Below the pieces are notes generated by a model, which made no database searches, had not been told where the DNA came from, and was given only the letters and a program-made list of their open reading frames with translations. Of a stretch of 64,000 nt of DNA, positions 43,131 through 53,836 are shown in pieces. The position numbers and the translations under genes were made by a program. The DNA comes from Talinum fruticosum (lineage: Eukaryota > Streptophyta > Magnoliopsida > Caryophyllales > Talinaceae), in NCBI GenBank assembly GCA_021018815.1, contig JAITYX010000026.1, forward strand, positions 1,116,001 to 1,180,000. The letters run 5' to 3'. How positions within the stretch are numbered: position 1 is the first letter of the stretch; each line of letters opens with the position of its first letter.

Positions 43131-43926
43131 CCGGCCAAGCTGACTAATGTTTCCGAGATATGTTCTCGTGATTCTTCCAATTGACAAATGTGCGATTGAG
43201 TCGAGTACCCACGTCTTATTTTTTCCTCGGTATTGTCTCATTGTGAGGGATTTATGCTCATTAATGAATAACTGCACTTCATTGTTGTTTTGCAGAATAT
43301 AAAGATGTGCTTGATCCCTCATATCCCAACCGATTGTTAGAACCATCGACTCCAGTTTCCCCTGCCCACCTATCTTGCCTATAAATCGATGTTTGGAAAT
43401 ACCAACTTCTTCCATTTGGCGGTAGTATTCATAGTAGAACTCGACACACTCCTCGGATGTGTGTGCCTCAATAATGCACGCTTCCGATTAGTATCGATTT
43501 CTAACATACCATTTGAGAATTTTCATGAAACGTTCAAAAGGGTATATCCATCGGTAAAAAACTTGGCCACAGAATGGCACTTCTCTCACCAAATGGACAA
43601 CGAGGTGCACAATGACATCAAAAAAGAAGGTGGGACATACATATCAAGTTGGCACAATGTAATGATCATGCCGCATCGAAGATCATCTAATTTCTCCAAA
43701 TCAACGACTTTGCTTGCATATGGTATTGAAGAAGAAAGCATGACAATTGTGAGATTTAAGACCGATTAGTCTATAATCGGACATCGAAACGAGTCTACTC
43801 GATGTTTAAAGAATATCCCTGTGGCATTTTGAGTTTCTTCAAGGTCTCACATAAACGTTTTTTCCCTTCTACTCAATGTGTAAAACGGCAGAGGAAAATA
43901 TGTTCTCCTCCCCTTTGGTTGTGGTG
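43131..43926 (-). pseudogene. CACTA-3 transposase, DUF4218-like region
   Basis: Minus-strand text equivalent to 11430-12127 of CACTA-2: a broken PFERFMK.LKG-type core around 43550-43500, then MEEVGISKHRFIGKIGGQG and DMRDQAHLYILQNNNEVQLF in the 43415-43092 frame. Several stops and shifts. Function of the domain unknown. Confidence 0.65.
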
Positions 43927-45255
43927 CTAATTCCTCCCGTATTCCCATTTCACACATATGGAGTCATACTTTTTCGTGTCCTTGGTCTTCCCAAGTATGT
44001 TTAGAAGACTTCCAATGAAACTTTCATAGATGTTTTTCTCTATATGCATTACGTCAAGACTATGTCTCACATACAACTCTTTGCAATATGGAAGATCAAA
44101 AAATATTGATCTCTTTTTCCACACACCATTTTCGGATTGACGTCGGTATGGCTTGCCAAACTCCACATCAAGATCCTTCACTTATTCATATATTTGATGT
44201 CCTGTTAATGGAGGTAGAGTATAATTCATCTCGGTTTTACCATTGAAAGCCTTCTTTTTCTTATGATATTGATGGGAAAAGGGACGCAAATTTTGGTGTC
44301 CGAGATAGGTCGTCTTTATACCGTGCTTGAGTTGATAGGAGCAAGTACCCTCTACAAAAATGGTGCATGCCTTATGTCCTTTGACGGTGTATCCGGACAA
44401 GTTTCCGTAAGGAGGGAAGTCATTGATTATGGTGCAAATCATAGCTCGCAATGTAAATTGCTCTTAACGAGTATGCGTCGTAAACGAATACACCTTGATC
44501 CCACAAAAGCTTGAAATCTTCAACAAAAGGCGCCAAGTAAACATCTATATCATTTCCCGGATTAGGCCCGAAATGAGCATTCACTGCATAATGTACTTGC
44601 GCTTCGGACACAACGATGATGGTAGGTTTTAGATAACCAAAAGAATGGGCTAACGAGTTGTGCTTGCAACTTAGGTCACCATGGGGGTTTATTCCGTCCG
44701 TACAAAGACCCAAACGCAGATTTTGTGCTTCCCTAACAAATTTCGGGAACGGTGAATTGATTTTCTTGCATTGAGGAGAATCTACGGGGTGAAGTACCTT
44801 GTCGTCGGAGACTCTTCCGTCGACATGCCACATCAAGTTCTTCGCCTCAATTGCACTTAAAAAAGGCACTTAAACCTAAGTATTACCGGCAAGTACCACA
44901 ACACCTTTGCGGGAGGTCCCTCAACACTCTCTCTATTGATGTTTCTCATTTTGTATCGAGATACACCACATTTAGGACATTCGTGTCTATGTGGATGTTC
45001 TTTTCGGTACAATATGCAATCATAGGGGCATACATGTATGCTCTTATACCGCATGCCCATAGGACACAACATCTTCTTCACCTCAAATGTACGGTTGGGA
45101 AGGACGTTGCCTTCTAGGAGTATATCTTTCAGCACACCCAGCAAGTCCTTGAAACTTTTATCACTCCAACCGTTAGCCGTTTTCAAGTTCATCAACCTCA
45201 ACACAGCTGATAAACGGGTATATTTATTACACCACGGGTAAAGAGGCTTCTCCAA
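43927..45255 (-). pseudogene. CACTA-3 TNP2-type transposase core
   Basis: Best preserved catalytic core in the window, in four overlapping minus frames. 45255-44857: LKDILLEGNVLPNRTFEVKK, EHPHRHECPKCGVSRYKMRN and PPAKVLWYLP. 44869-44420: AKNLMWHVDGRVSDDKVLHP, LCTDGINPHGDLSCKHNSLA, and FVEDFKLLWDQGVFVYDAY. 44451-44182: GYTVKGHKACTIFVEGTCSY and LPPLTGHQIYE. 44181-43927: FDLPYCKELYVRHSLDVMHI. In CTIFVEG the second Cys of the CPIC motif is lost. The LPPLTGHQIYE stretch is the intact equivalent of the M2 insertion site. Confidence 0.75.
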
Positions 45256-45651
45256 ATCGGCTAACTATTGCTCTAATACGTGTGGTTGATTGACTAAATC
45301 ACGTTCTACTCCATGAACTAGATCTTCGAGGTTGATCTTCTAATTCCATATTACCGATGGCTTCATTTTCATCATACCCTTCATCTTCCTCTCGTACGGG
45401 TATATTCACAAACTCCTCTTCCCCATGCCATACCTACACCTTATAAGTTGTGTCAAACCCATGCTGATATAGGTGACATTTTACAGCCTTAGGGAGGAAT
45501 CTTGAGGAGTTGAAACACCTTAAACACGGACGAGAATATGGATCTGTTCTCCGAATTTGGCAGCATGTTTGACGACAATCTCTAGAAAGTTGTTAACACC
45601 ATCACAATATTCTACACTCCTCTTATCGTTATAAACCCACACTCGATCCAC
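45256..45651 (-). pseudogene. CACTA-3 transposase-associated N-terminal domain
   Basis: Equivalent of 8106-8504. The start codon ATG of CACTA-2 is GTG here (45651-45649). The following codons DRVWVYNDKRSVEYCDGVN match, then a shift. The Cys pair region lies around 45535-45515, and the acidic linker is inverted near 45370. Confidence 0.6.
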
Positions 45652-47169
45652 ACCTTACCCATTAAAACGAGAAGCAATTCACCACGTATAATTCGAGAAA
45701 TATGTACTTATTACGCACAAATAATATGACATGAGCCTAAGATCCTTCTATAGGGATAGATGGTCCTAAACTCATTCAAGAATAATATGACCCTAGACCA
45801 GTGTTGCAAAATCTTATCATACATTTGATGAAATTCGGCGAGCATTTCCCCTTAGTTCTTCAAGTACAATATATGAAAACGAATTGGCTAATGTGTATAT
45901 CCTTACTTAATTGTATGGTAACAAAAGTAAACATACACACATCAAACCCATCGTCATTATAATTCCACTCAAAGAACGAGAGGGAAAATGAGCACCGTGA
46001 TATCTTGTCAAATTTATGATAAGACGATAATAGCCAAACAACCTATTATCATATTATTCTCAAACCGTCCAACACGGACAATTCAAAAACCTATACATAC
46101 CAAGCTAATATCCGAAACGTTATACGCACATTTATGCATGTACCGCGACCAAGGATAACTCATTTTGTACGAGATGTTTGAACGGGTTCTCTAAGCTTAT
46201 GAAATGCATACGATAATTTAATGAGAAGCATGATAAGTAAAATATGCACAATTATACACAATTAAGCATGTCATTTATCAAATTCAATGTTAGGAATGAG
46301 AGCAAAAGTCTTCAAAAAGATCACCCACGATATTATTTTAAGGGACTACTCCTATATATAGACTATTTGAGAACATTGCTTGAAGATGACAAGCGAGTAT
46401 GAGGAAGAGAGAAGGTCTTTGCCCCTAAACTCTAACCATATTATTTACAATTTATATTTCTCCCTGTTCATCCTTAAACCCTAAACCATAAATTTTTCTA
46501 TTTTCTCAAACCCTAAACAATAAATATTTTTATTTTCTCCCTTTGGATACAAATGTTTTTATTTACCATCCTTGTCTATCATTCTATTTCCCTATTATTA
46601 AATCCTAAACTACCTAAACCCATTTCTCAAAATCTCAAACATTTCACGAATTTCCAGCTTAATAAACTAAACAAATGTTACTTACATTCTCGGTGTTCAA
46701 CATTTCAACAAAGATTCGACATTTCAACAATCTCAAACATTATCCACATTCTCAACATTCACATAATTACCCCAAATACATTCAACATTTAATTATATAA
46801 ATCTTGTAAATAACATAAAGTAATAATATAAGAAATGATAAAGACTCATACCATAAGAGCGAAGAAAGCAACGACGAGAGTGAGGGAGAAGATTCACGGC
46901 GACACACACACGACCACCGACGCAAATACTTTGTAAAATAAGATAGCTATGACAAAGAGGACAGATGAGAGGATATATTGAGCAAAAACGAAACAACAAC
47001 AAGAAGAAAAACGACGAGGATAACTTGCTGGCAAGGATTACTCCGAGCAAATCTAGATCCGAGTAGTAGTTAGACGAGAGTTAAGCGTGGAAAGCGAAAA
47101 GACTGAGAATAGATATTAGATGAAGTGGGCGTGGAAACAACGAGATATGTTCTCGGGTTTTTTATGAAT
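45652..47169 (-). other. CACTA-3 5' non-coding region
   Basis: No gene. Collinear, inverted, with 2046-3414 of CACTA-1. The short plus-strand frame at 46553-46792 is a chance reading. Confidence 0.5.
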
Positions 47170-47328
47170 TATCCGATAGACATATGACGACGGTTCTATG
47201 AAAACAACATTCTTATGTGCTTCGAACACCGCTTATTTAAAAAAATGCCACCAGTCCAGTTTTCATGATGGTTTGTCCTTTTAACAATCGTTAAAGACCC
47301 ATCATTAAAAGTGATATTTGTAGTAGTG
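47170..47328. repeat. CACTA-3 5' terminus and subterminal repeats
   Basis: ATATGACGACGGTTCTATG (47181-47199) and inverse-type motifs, ending in TTTGTAGTAGTG. Shows the ~150 bp missing at the 5' side of CACTA-1. Confidence 0.7.
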
Positions 47329-48202
47329 ATGCGCCTTAACCCTCAAAAGTGTGCCTTTGGAGTAACCTCAAGCAAACTGTTAGGTTATATTGTCGAGTCT
47401 TAAAGGAATTGAAGTTGATCCATCTAAGATCAAAGCCATTCAGGAGATCCCTCGCCAAGCACGGAAAAAGAGATAAGGGGTTTCCTAGGGCGTTCACACT
47501 ACATTAGTCTTTTCATATCAAAATTGACTATGGTATGTGAACCTATTTTCAAAAAGTTAAAGAAAGGATCCGAGCCCATTTGGGATGTCGAATGCCAACA
47601 AGTATTCGAGAAGGTTAAGGAATACCTAGCTAACCCTCTAGTGCTAGTTCCAACCCAACCAAGGAAACCTTTACTTTTGTATCTTGCCACGATGGAAACA
47701 GTCTGTGGGAGCCATGCTAGCTCAACGAGACGGGAAAGAAAAGCACGCGATTTACTACCCGAGTAAGAAGTTCCTAGATTATGAGACTAGATACACGCCA
47801 CCATTGGCACTAGTCTTGGCTACCAAGAAGCTTAGGTACTACATGTTAGCCCACACGGTGCATATGGTAGCACCAATGGATCCTATTAATTACGTACTTA
47901 AGCAACCAACCTTCAACAGCAAGATAAAAAGGTGGACTATCATGCTATCGAATTCGAACTCAAGTTTGTCCCTTAAAAGCGATCAAAGGAAGGATAGTGT
48001 CATAATTTTTAGATGATCTACCCATACATGAATCACAACCTGAACACCTTGACTTTTCATATGAAGATATCTTGCAAGTAGAGGTGGATGTTTTCACAAT
48101 GTACATCGATGGTGCTTCCAACCGGAAGGGCTTTGGAGTAGGGACTCTTATAGTCTCACTAGAGGAGCACATACTCCTATTTCGGTCAAACTAGACTTGA
48201 AG
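47329..48202 (+). pseudogene. Tat/Ogre-like RT 3' part and RNase H
   Basis: Continues the RT after CACTA-3: MRLNPQKCAFGVTSSKLLGY at 47329-47388, then IVE, and IEVDPSK..AIQEIP after a base shift. RT thumb and connection: FKKLKKGSEPIWDVECQQVF (47551-47610), MLAQRDGKEKHAIYYPSKKF (47711-47770), YTPPLALVLATKKLRYYMLA and LKQPTFNSKIKRWTI. RNase H starts at VDVFTMYIDGASNRKGFGVG (48085-48144), with the D of YIDGAS. The text stops near 48202 in TPISVKLD and fuses to LTR sequence; the rest of RNase H, integrase and 3' UTR is deleted. Confidence 0.75.
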
Positions 48203-49110
48203 TCCAGGACAAAGAAGTAATCGCTCTAAAATTCCTCCCTAGCCAGCTGTAAATTTTAATTTATTACTTTCTTTTATTGCTTTCCTATATCTTGTTAGTG
48301 CTTTCCTAGCATATTTGAGTTATTTAATTTTTGCATTTCACATGTCGTATGGTTGATTGGTAATATATTATTTTAACTAACAACTCGAATTAATAAAGGC
48401 CATCTATTGATCGGTTGAATAGAGGGCTTATAACTACATTTTGTACCTTCACCCCTGAACACTAGATTCTCGGTTCTAGGCCGATGGAGTCACTTTTTAA
48501 ACCTTTTTGAAGCTTAATTTTCCCATACTAAGTTTGGAAGAGTTTTCTTCTTATTTTTGTTAGTTTTGATCTTCTAAAACTAACTAGCGACTCTCTTTTA
48601 TCTCGGCATTCTTCATTTAAAAATGGACAAAATTTCATTTATTTCACGATAGCCGAGGCTATAAATTGAGACTAGTTCCTTAGTCCGGGACGGAGAAGTA
48701 ATCTCTCTTAAATTCCTCCCTACTCATTGTAACTTTTAATTTCTTTCTTTCTTTTATCAATTTCCTATATGCTATTACTTGCTTTCCTCGCATATTTGAG
48801 TGATTTCATTTTCACATTAACCATGTTGTATGCTTGATTGATAACATATTATTTTGACTCACAACTCGAATTAGTAAACGTCATCCGTCGATGGGCGGAA
48901 TAGAGGGCTTATACCTACATTTCGTACCTTCACCCTAGAACACCGAATTCTCGATTCTAGGCTGATGGAATCACATTTTAAACCTATTTGAAGCTTAATT
49001 TTCCCATACTAAGTTCAAAAGAGTTTTATTTTTATTTTTCTTAGTTTTGACCTTCTAAAACTAACTACCGACTCTCTCTTTTCTATTTTTATTTCTACGA
49101 ATCATATCTC
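48190..49110 (+). mobile_element. Two tandem R/U5-type LTR fragments (481-bp period)
   Basis: 'gaagtaatc.ctct' at 48214 recurs at 48695 and the two ~480-bp units run in parallel. They share 'aattcctccct', 'gcggaatagagggctta', 'cccatactaagtt' and 'ttagttttgaccttctaaaa'. Each matches the R/U5 half of Tat LTRs (LTR-D 35090-35460; inverted LTR-B 15600-16050, the closer match). Upstream halves of the LTRs are missing. Confidence 0.7.
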
Positions 49111-50524
49111 GGAATTTCTGATTTAAATAAACTTGAGCAATGTGTATCCCCTTCATTTTGTCAGGATTAGGGTTGGGCAAACAGCAAATTGAAGAATGCT
49201 CTGGCAGTTTTTGCACTGGCCAGCTACACATCTATAAGTGCTTAAGATAAGTTTTTTTTTTTTTTCCGTTTTTGGTCTTGTGGTTTGCTACGAACTAATT
49301 TAGATTTGTTTGTGAGCCTTACTGCCTGTTCTAACTTCTCCCTGGTTGGAATAGGTGGGTTAATTCCAAAACCAAGCGGTGGTTGTTTTCCTTGGCTTAT
49401 TGAATTAGCCCTATGCCCCGTTTTAGGTCTATTGAAAACAACATCTATTTATGGTTTATGTTCGTTTATGTTACTTTATGTTCGTTTCTTATTTAACAAC
49501 TCATTTTTGTTCGTTTATGTATCTTTTCTGTTCGTTTATGATCGTTTCTGCTCTTTTATGTTCGTTTATGTTCGTTTCTGTTTATGTTTCTGTTTATGTG
49601 TGTTTTGTATGTAAGTTCGAACAAACACTTCTTCTTTATGGATGAAGTGCATGAACGGGTATTCGTGACTCATCCAGTGGACATATGTTGGCTCAAAAAA
49701 TTCGTAGGCCTGGTAATTTTTGGCTTGAATATCAACTAAGTATCATAGGTAAATTGCTCCGGTAGAAAAAAATAAAATTTCCAAATAATACCACTCTTAG
49801 ACCCCCTAATATAAGATCTGCTTTGGCTATTGACTCTGTACTGTCTGTAGTAAGAATTTATTTGCTGTCTTCCCTGTCTATCTCTGTGTGAGGACTTCCT
49901 AGTGGATGAGCTTTCTAGAGCATGTATAGTGTAAGGAAGCTACATGGCTGTTATGGAAATGTAGGGGCACCTCTAATCAGAACAAATTTGGATTAAAAAA
50001 AAAAAAAACTTTTCCTGTGTAGTTCCCATTTCATTAGATAGTCTCATAATCAATCATCCATCATTGGCTAATGAGCATTTACAAAGAGTAAAGAATCTAA
50101 GTTGGTTCAGTGGACAAAACAGATCCAGCAGATAAACAAATGGAAAGCTAGGTATGTCGCACTGAGTGAAAATTAAAACCTATGTCCAAAAAAATTCATA
50201 TACCAGTGATTTATGTCCTTTTTCTTTGGTGGAGATCCTCCATTGCATCTTGTGTGAAGTATGAAACAGAAGTAAAAATCGCTCATTTTAATACATCACA
50301 AAGTAGATTGCTCCTTGTTCTAGACTTGGCTTCCTTTAATGTAGTAGCCAAGCCACTCCTAATATGAGGAATGGCAACACATGCATGCTTGTCATTCATG
50401 GAGAAAACTCTATCCTACATCCGTGATGCCATGTTTACTACTGTTTGAATGTCACTCACATGATCACTGTGTGTTTAAATCTTGCATTTTCCTTTTTCTT
50501 GATAACAGTTTGATGGTTGTGCAG
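49111..50524. other. Non-coding DNA upstream of the PMT exons
   Basis: No earlier PMT exon was recognised. It contains a T15 run at 49251-49265, a degenerate TTCGTTTATG array (49440-49615) and an A14 run near 49996. Ends with a branch-like T-rich tract and GTGCAG acceptor at 50519-50524. Frames at 49285-49645 are low complexity and not genes. Confidence 0.5.
49440..49615 (+). repeat. Degenerate TTCGTTTATG minisatellite
   Basis: About a dozen copies of (T)GTTCGTTTATG / TTCGTTTCTG with variable spacing. Pyrimidine-rich on this strand. Confidence 0.6.
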
Positions 50525-52231
50525 GTATGTTTCAATTCGACATTACTTGCATCCTGTTCCTGCTGCAATCGAGCAACATGGAACTGAGTGGCCTGCAAAA
50601 TGGCCCCAAAGGCTTCAAAGTTATCCAGAGTGGTTAAGTGAGAAGGAGAAAGTCAAGGCAGACACAGAGCATTGGAAAGCTGTTGTTGAAAAATCTTACC
50701 TCACTGGAATTGGTATTGAATGGAAAAATATCAGAAATGTCATGGACATGAAAGCCATATATGGAGGGTATATTGATGAGCTAATCCATTTCTACATAGT
50801 AACCTTGGAGTAGACTTCTTAAATGATTCATCTGCTTCGTGCTTGGGTGAGGGTCAAGTCAACTTTGGTTTGGGTTGGTTCTGAATCAGGTGGGGTCAAT
50901 TTCAGTTTTGTGTTTGACCAACAAACTTGTCTTGCAGAGAAAAAAAACTTCAGAGGAGAAATTAGGGTGTCAGGTACAAGTTTGGTTTGGGTTTGGGTCA
51001 GGGGTCCTAGGTTAGTAGCCTATTTTGGGTGTCGGGTGGGTGCGATTCTAGGTCCAATATCAATTTTGGATCTCTGGTAGGTGTTACCAGGTCTGAATGG
51101 AGAATGATGTGACACTTCTTTGTCTTCTTTTTCAATTGCAAGAAATTATTATTTGTATAATGCAAATTACATTATTTATTAAGATTGTTGTGCAATGTCC
51201 TAGGTTTGCTAGTGCTCTTTCCCAACCGAACGTCTGGGTCATGAATGTCGTTCCTATTCATGCACCCAATACACTTCCTTATATATATGAACGTGGTCTT
51301 TTTGGTGTGTACCATGATTGGTGTGAGTCGTTTGGCACGTACCTAAGGTCATACGATTTATTACATGCAGATCATATGTTCTCCAGTCTTAAAAACAGGT
51401 AACCCAAACATACCTTTTTTTCTCTTTGTTTGATGAGACTCTTTTCTGTCTTTTGTAAAATACATAAAATGCTGGATCTGAATATTTGTGTACATAGCCT
51501 CTGACCTTATATGGAAGACGTTCTTTGATCTTCTTTTGTTTTCCTGGTCACTGTATAGCTCAGATTTCTTGAAAGCACTTGCCCAAAAGAGGAAGGAAAG
51601 AATTGGGCGGGGGGATTCACTTTGGCAGTGCACCCATTGTTTCGCAGATGATGAAAACTCGACCATCTATGCTTCCTAGACTCTCCAGTACACCATTAGT
51701 ACCCATGTCGGACACTGTGCATTCCAATATGGTTATGAAAAGTTCACATTTACATTTTAAACCAAAAATATTAGAAAGAAAGGGGAAAAAATGGGAGAGT
51801 ACCGCACCTAGGCACATCCCATTTTGGGCACTTGTGGCTGTATCATAACTACGTAGACAACTGCTTTTTTGTCCCTTTATTTTTCTTTGCACCTTGTACC
51901 TTACTGGGCTCAAATTGAAAGTAAAATACGTGAACATTGGTTGCCATATGTTCTGATCGCTGATTTACTTTACTCTTCCAATTGATGTTTTAGATGTCAC
52001 CAACCAGTGGCAATAGTTGTTGAGATGGATCGTATATTAAGGCCTGGAGGTTGGGTACTAGTACGTGATAAGCTGGTCATATTGGAACCACTTGAAGGAA
52101 TACTCAGAAGTGTGAACTGGGATATACGCATGACTTTCGCTCAGGAGAAAGAGGGCATTCTCGTTGCTCAAAAACAACATGGAGACCTTGATATCCTGCA
52201 CTATGAGTTGTATCTTGTCTTTCCCCACTGA
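50525..52231 (+). pseudogene. C-terminal three exons of a PMT-type (DUF248) methyltransferase
   Basis: Putative SAM-dependent methyltransferase of the plant PMT/QUASIMODO2-like family, Golgi type II membrane proteins linked to pectin methylation. Exon A 50525-50767: HPVPAAIEQHGTEWPAKWPQ, ADTEHWKAVVEKSYLTGIGI and IRNVMDMKAIYGG. Exon B 51204-51398: [33 protein letters not shown] and [13 protein letters not shown]. Exon C 51994-52231: CHQPVAIVVEMDRILRPGGW and GILVAQKQ. Introns start GTATAT and GTAACC, end CCTAG and TTTAG, and both junctions split codons consistently. The family normally has ~600 residues with an N-terminal transmembrane segment and a first methyltransferase lobe; none is visible. 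A one-base loss at the A-run near 52169-52174 shifts the usual WRP-stop end. Probably a gene fragment. Confidence 0.8.
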
Positions 52232-53169
52232 ATCTACACAGTCAGTTTCACTCTGTTTTATCACCTTATTTTAATTTCAGTGGTGTATTACCTATATCAG
52301 CTCATCATTTTGCAGAATCCCCAAGAAGAGCTCGTTCATCTGTCAGCCCTGACCTCATTTGCTTTGGTAAGACTCACAAGATCCCTTCTTATTGTCAGTC
52401 CCTTTAATTGTACTTTCTTTAATGCAATTGGGATAATACGTTGCATGATTGAAATATAAAGGGTGTAGATTCTATAATCCAGATTCTATAATCCCTGAAT
52501 TTATGTTACCTAGTGCGGGTTTGTGAGCTGTGACCAGAATTTAAACAGAATTAGCTTGAGCTAATTGAAGATTCTGTGGTTCGTAGATTGATTCTTGAAA
52601 TTTTATTTAGAAAGAAGTGACTATACTAATTGTTTCTCCAGCTTTATTGATTGCTTTTATATGTGAATACAAAGTTAGAGAACTAAAAGGAGGAAAAGTA
52701 AAATGGATAAACAATAATGGACTCCGTTAACTTTGTGTAGGTGACTTAGTTGCTAGTTTATTACCCTAATTCCGTTGCTTTCATCCCAACAATTTGACGA
52801 CAAACAATGATAATGTTATTATTCTTCCTAGGCCAAGGGTAACTCAAGAAGAATAGAGATAAGGTATCATCAGAAACGAAATCTTTGGCAGACAGAAAAG
52901 TTTTGGGGGGGCAGAGAGAGAGAGCGCACAAATATTGATAAGAAATGTGTTCTTGATCTTGGTTGATGATTGTTAAGGCCAAAGCTATTTAACGTATGAG
53001 CAAAGGCGGGAAAAAAGTTGATTATGTACAATGGGAATAAATTACAGAGAACAATGTTAGGAGAATTGATCCAGATCAACAAAGTAGGTCAATAGTTAGA
53101 CCATTCGGAATGTTTAGCTCGGATTAAATCGGTTGACCAAGTTGATTGGAACAACTTGATCGGAAAAGT
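52232..53169. other. Region downstream of the PMT exons
   Basis: No gene. Possible PMT 3' UTR or intron sequence at 52232-52450; 'tttgcag' acceptor-like at 52309-52315. GA-rich run at 52906-52928. Left edge of the copia LTR fragment is unclear between about 53060 and 53170. Confidence 0.4.
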
Positions 53170-53531
53170 AAAATATCGAGTATAACAACTTGATCGGAAC
53201 AAATAATTCGAAAGAAATAAACTGACTTAGAATGAGGAATTAACACTGTAATTCACTTTGCGTTGAAATATGCGGTCAAAACACGGAATAAAAGCGTTAA
53301 AGAAATTATTTGAACATGCGATAGCTCTAAGTGATGTCCGAGTGACTCGAAACATTAGTGAAGAAGATATACAATAATGTGCTTTCGAGTCAATCGAAAC
53401 TAATGAAAACTTATACAAGAGTTTCCATAAAGTTTAGAATGACTTGAAATCAAAACTTAGGAGAGATGAAGTTTATACTTGAGTCTTCATGTATTACTTA
53501 GAATGACTTAGAGTTAGAAACTAAGTCTTCA
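53170..53531 (-). mobile_element. Copia-2 3' LTR, truncated
   Basis: Starts TGAAGACTTAG at 53531 (minus), right after the polypurine tract 'aaaaggggagat' (53543-53532). Closely similar to 57586-57835. Breaks off before the TATA region, somewhere between 53170 and 53060. Confidence 0.65.
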
Positions 53532-53543
53532 ATCTCCCCTTTT

Positions 53544-53836
53544 GATGAAAGGCGTTCCACACTTAGATAGAAACTTATTAGTACGAAACATGAGTTTTCA
53601 TTTTCACTATGCGAGAACATATCGAACGAGAAGTGATGAGTGAGAAGCATTCCATACTTATAAGATGCATTGCAGATAATATCATCACTCATAACGAGTT
53701 ATGCGGATAACACATTAGAGAAAATAGATGAACAAATTATATCGGAGAAGAAAGAGATAATTAGAAATATCTAACTCGAAAGAAGTAACTTAAAAATAAG
53801 TCTCGTTCAAAGAAAGAAAATTATTCATTCATTTGC
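53544..53836 (-). other. Copia-2 ORF3-to-PPT region
   Basis: No gene. AT-rich 3' untranslated region between ORF3 and the polypurine tract. Confidence 0.45.

Larger units (their letters stand above)
41491..47328 (-). mobile_element. CACTA-3: complete CACTA element nested in the gypsy RT
   Basis: CACTACTACAGGAAC at 41491 and ...TTTGTAGTAGTG ending at 47328 are the two termini. Both sides carry the 3-bp duplication ATG (41488-41490, 47329-47331). Length 5838 bp. Transposase domains run on the minus strand from about 45651 to 42518. Subterminal repeats lie at both ends. The ends are intact, so it could be mobilised in trans. The transposase is broken (start codon GTG, several shifts). It lacks the hairpin segment and the M-type insertions of CACTA-1 and CACTA-2. 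Confidence 0.9.

Noticed and set aside
49285..49645. Hydrophobic 109-codon frame
   Set aside because: Produced by the TTCGTTTATG minisatellite; low-complexity residues only.
50823..51080. 85-codon frame between PMT exons A and B
   Set aside because: Lies wholly inside the intron defined by matching splice phases; composition is G/T-rich repeat, not coding.
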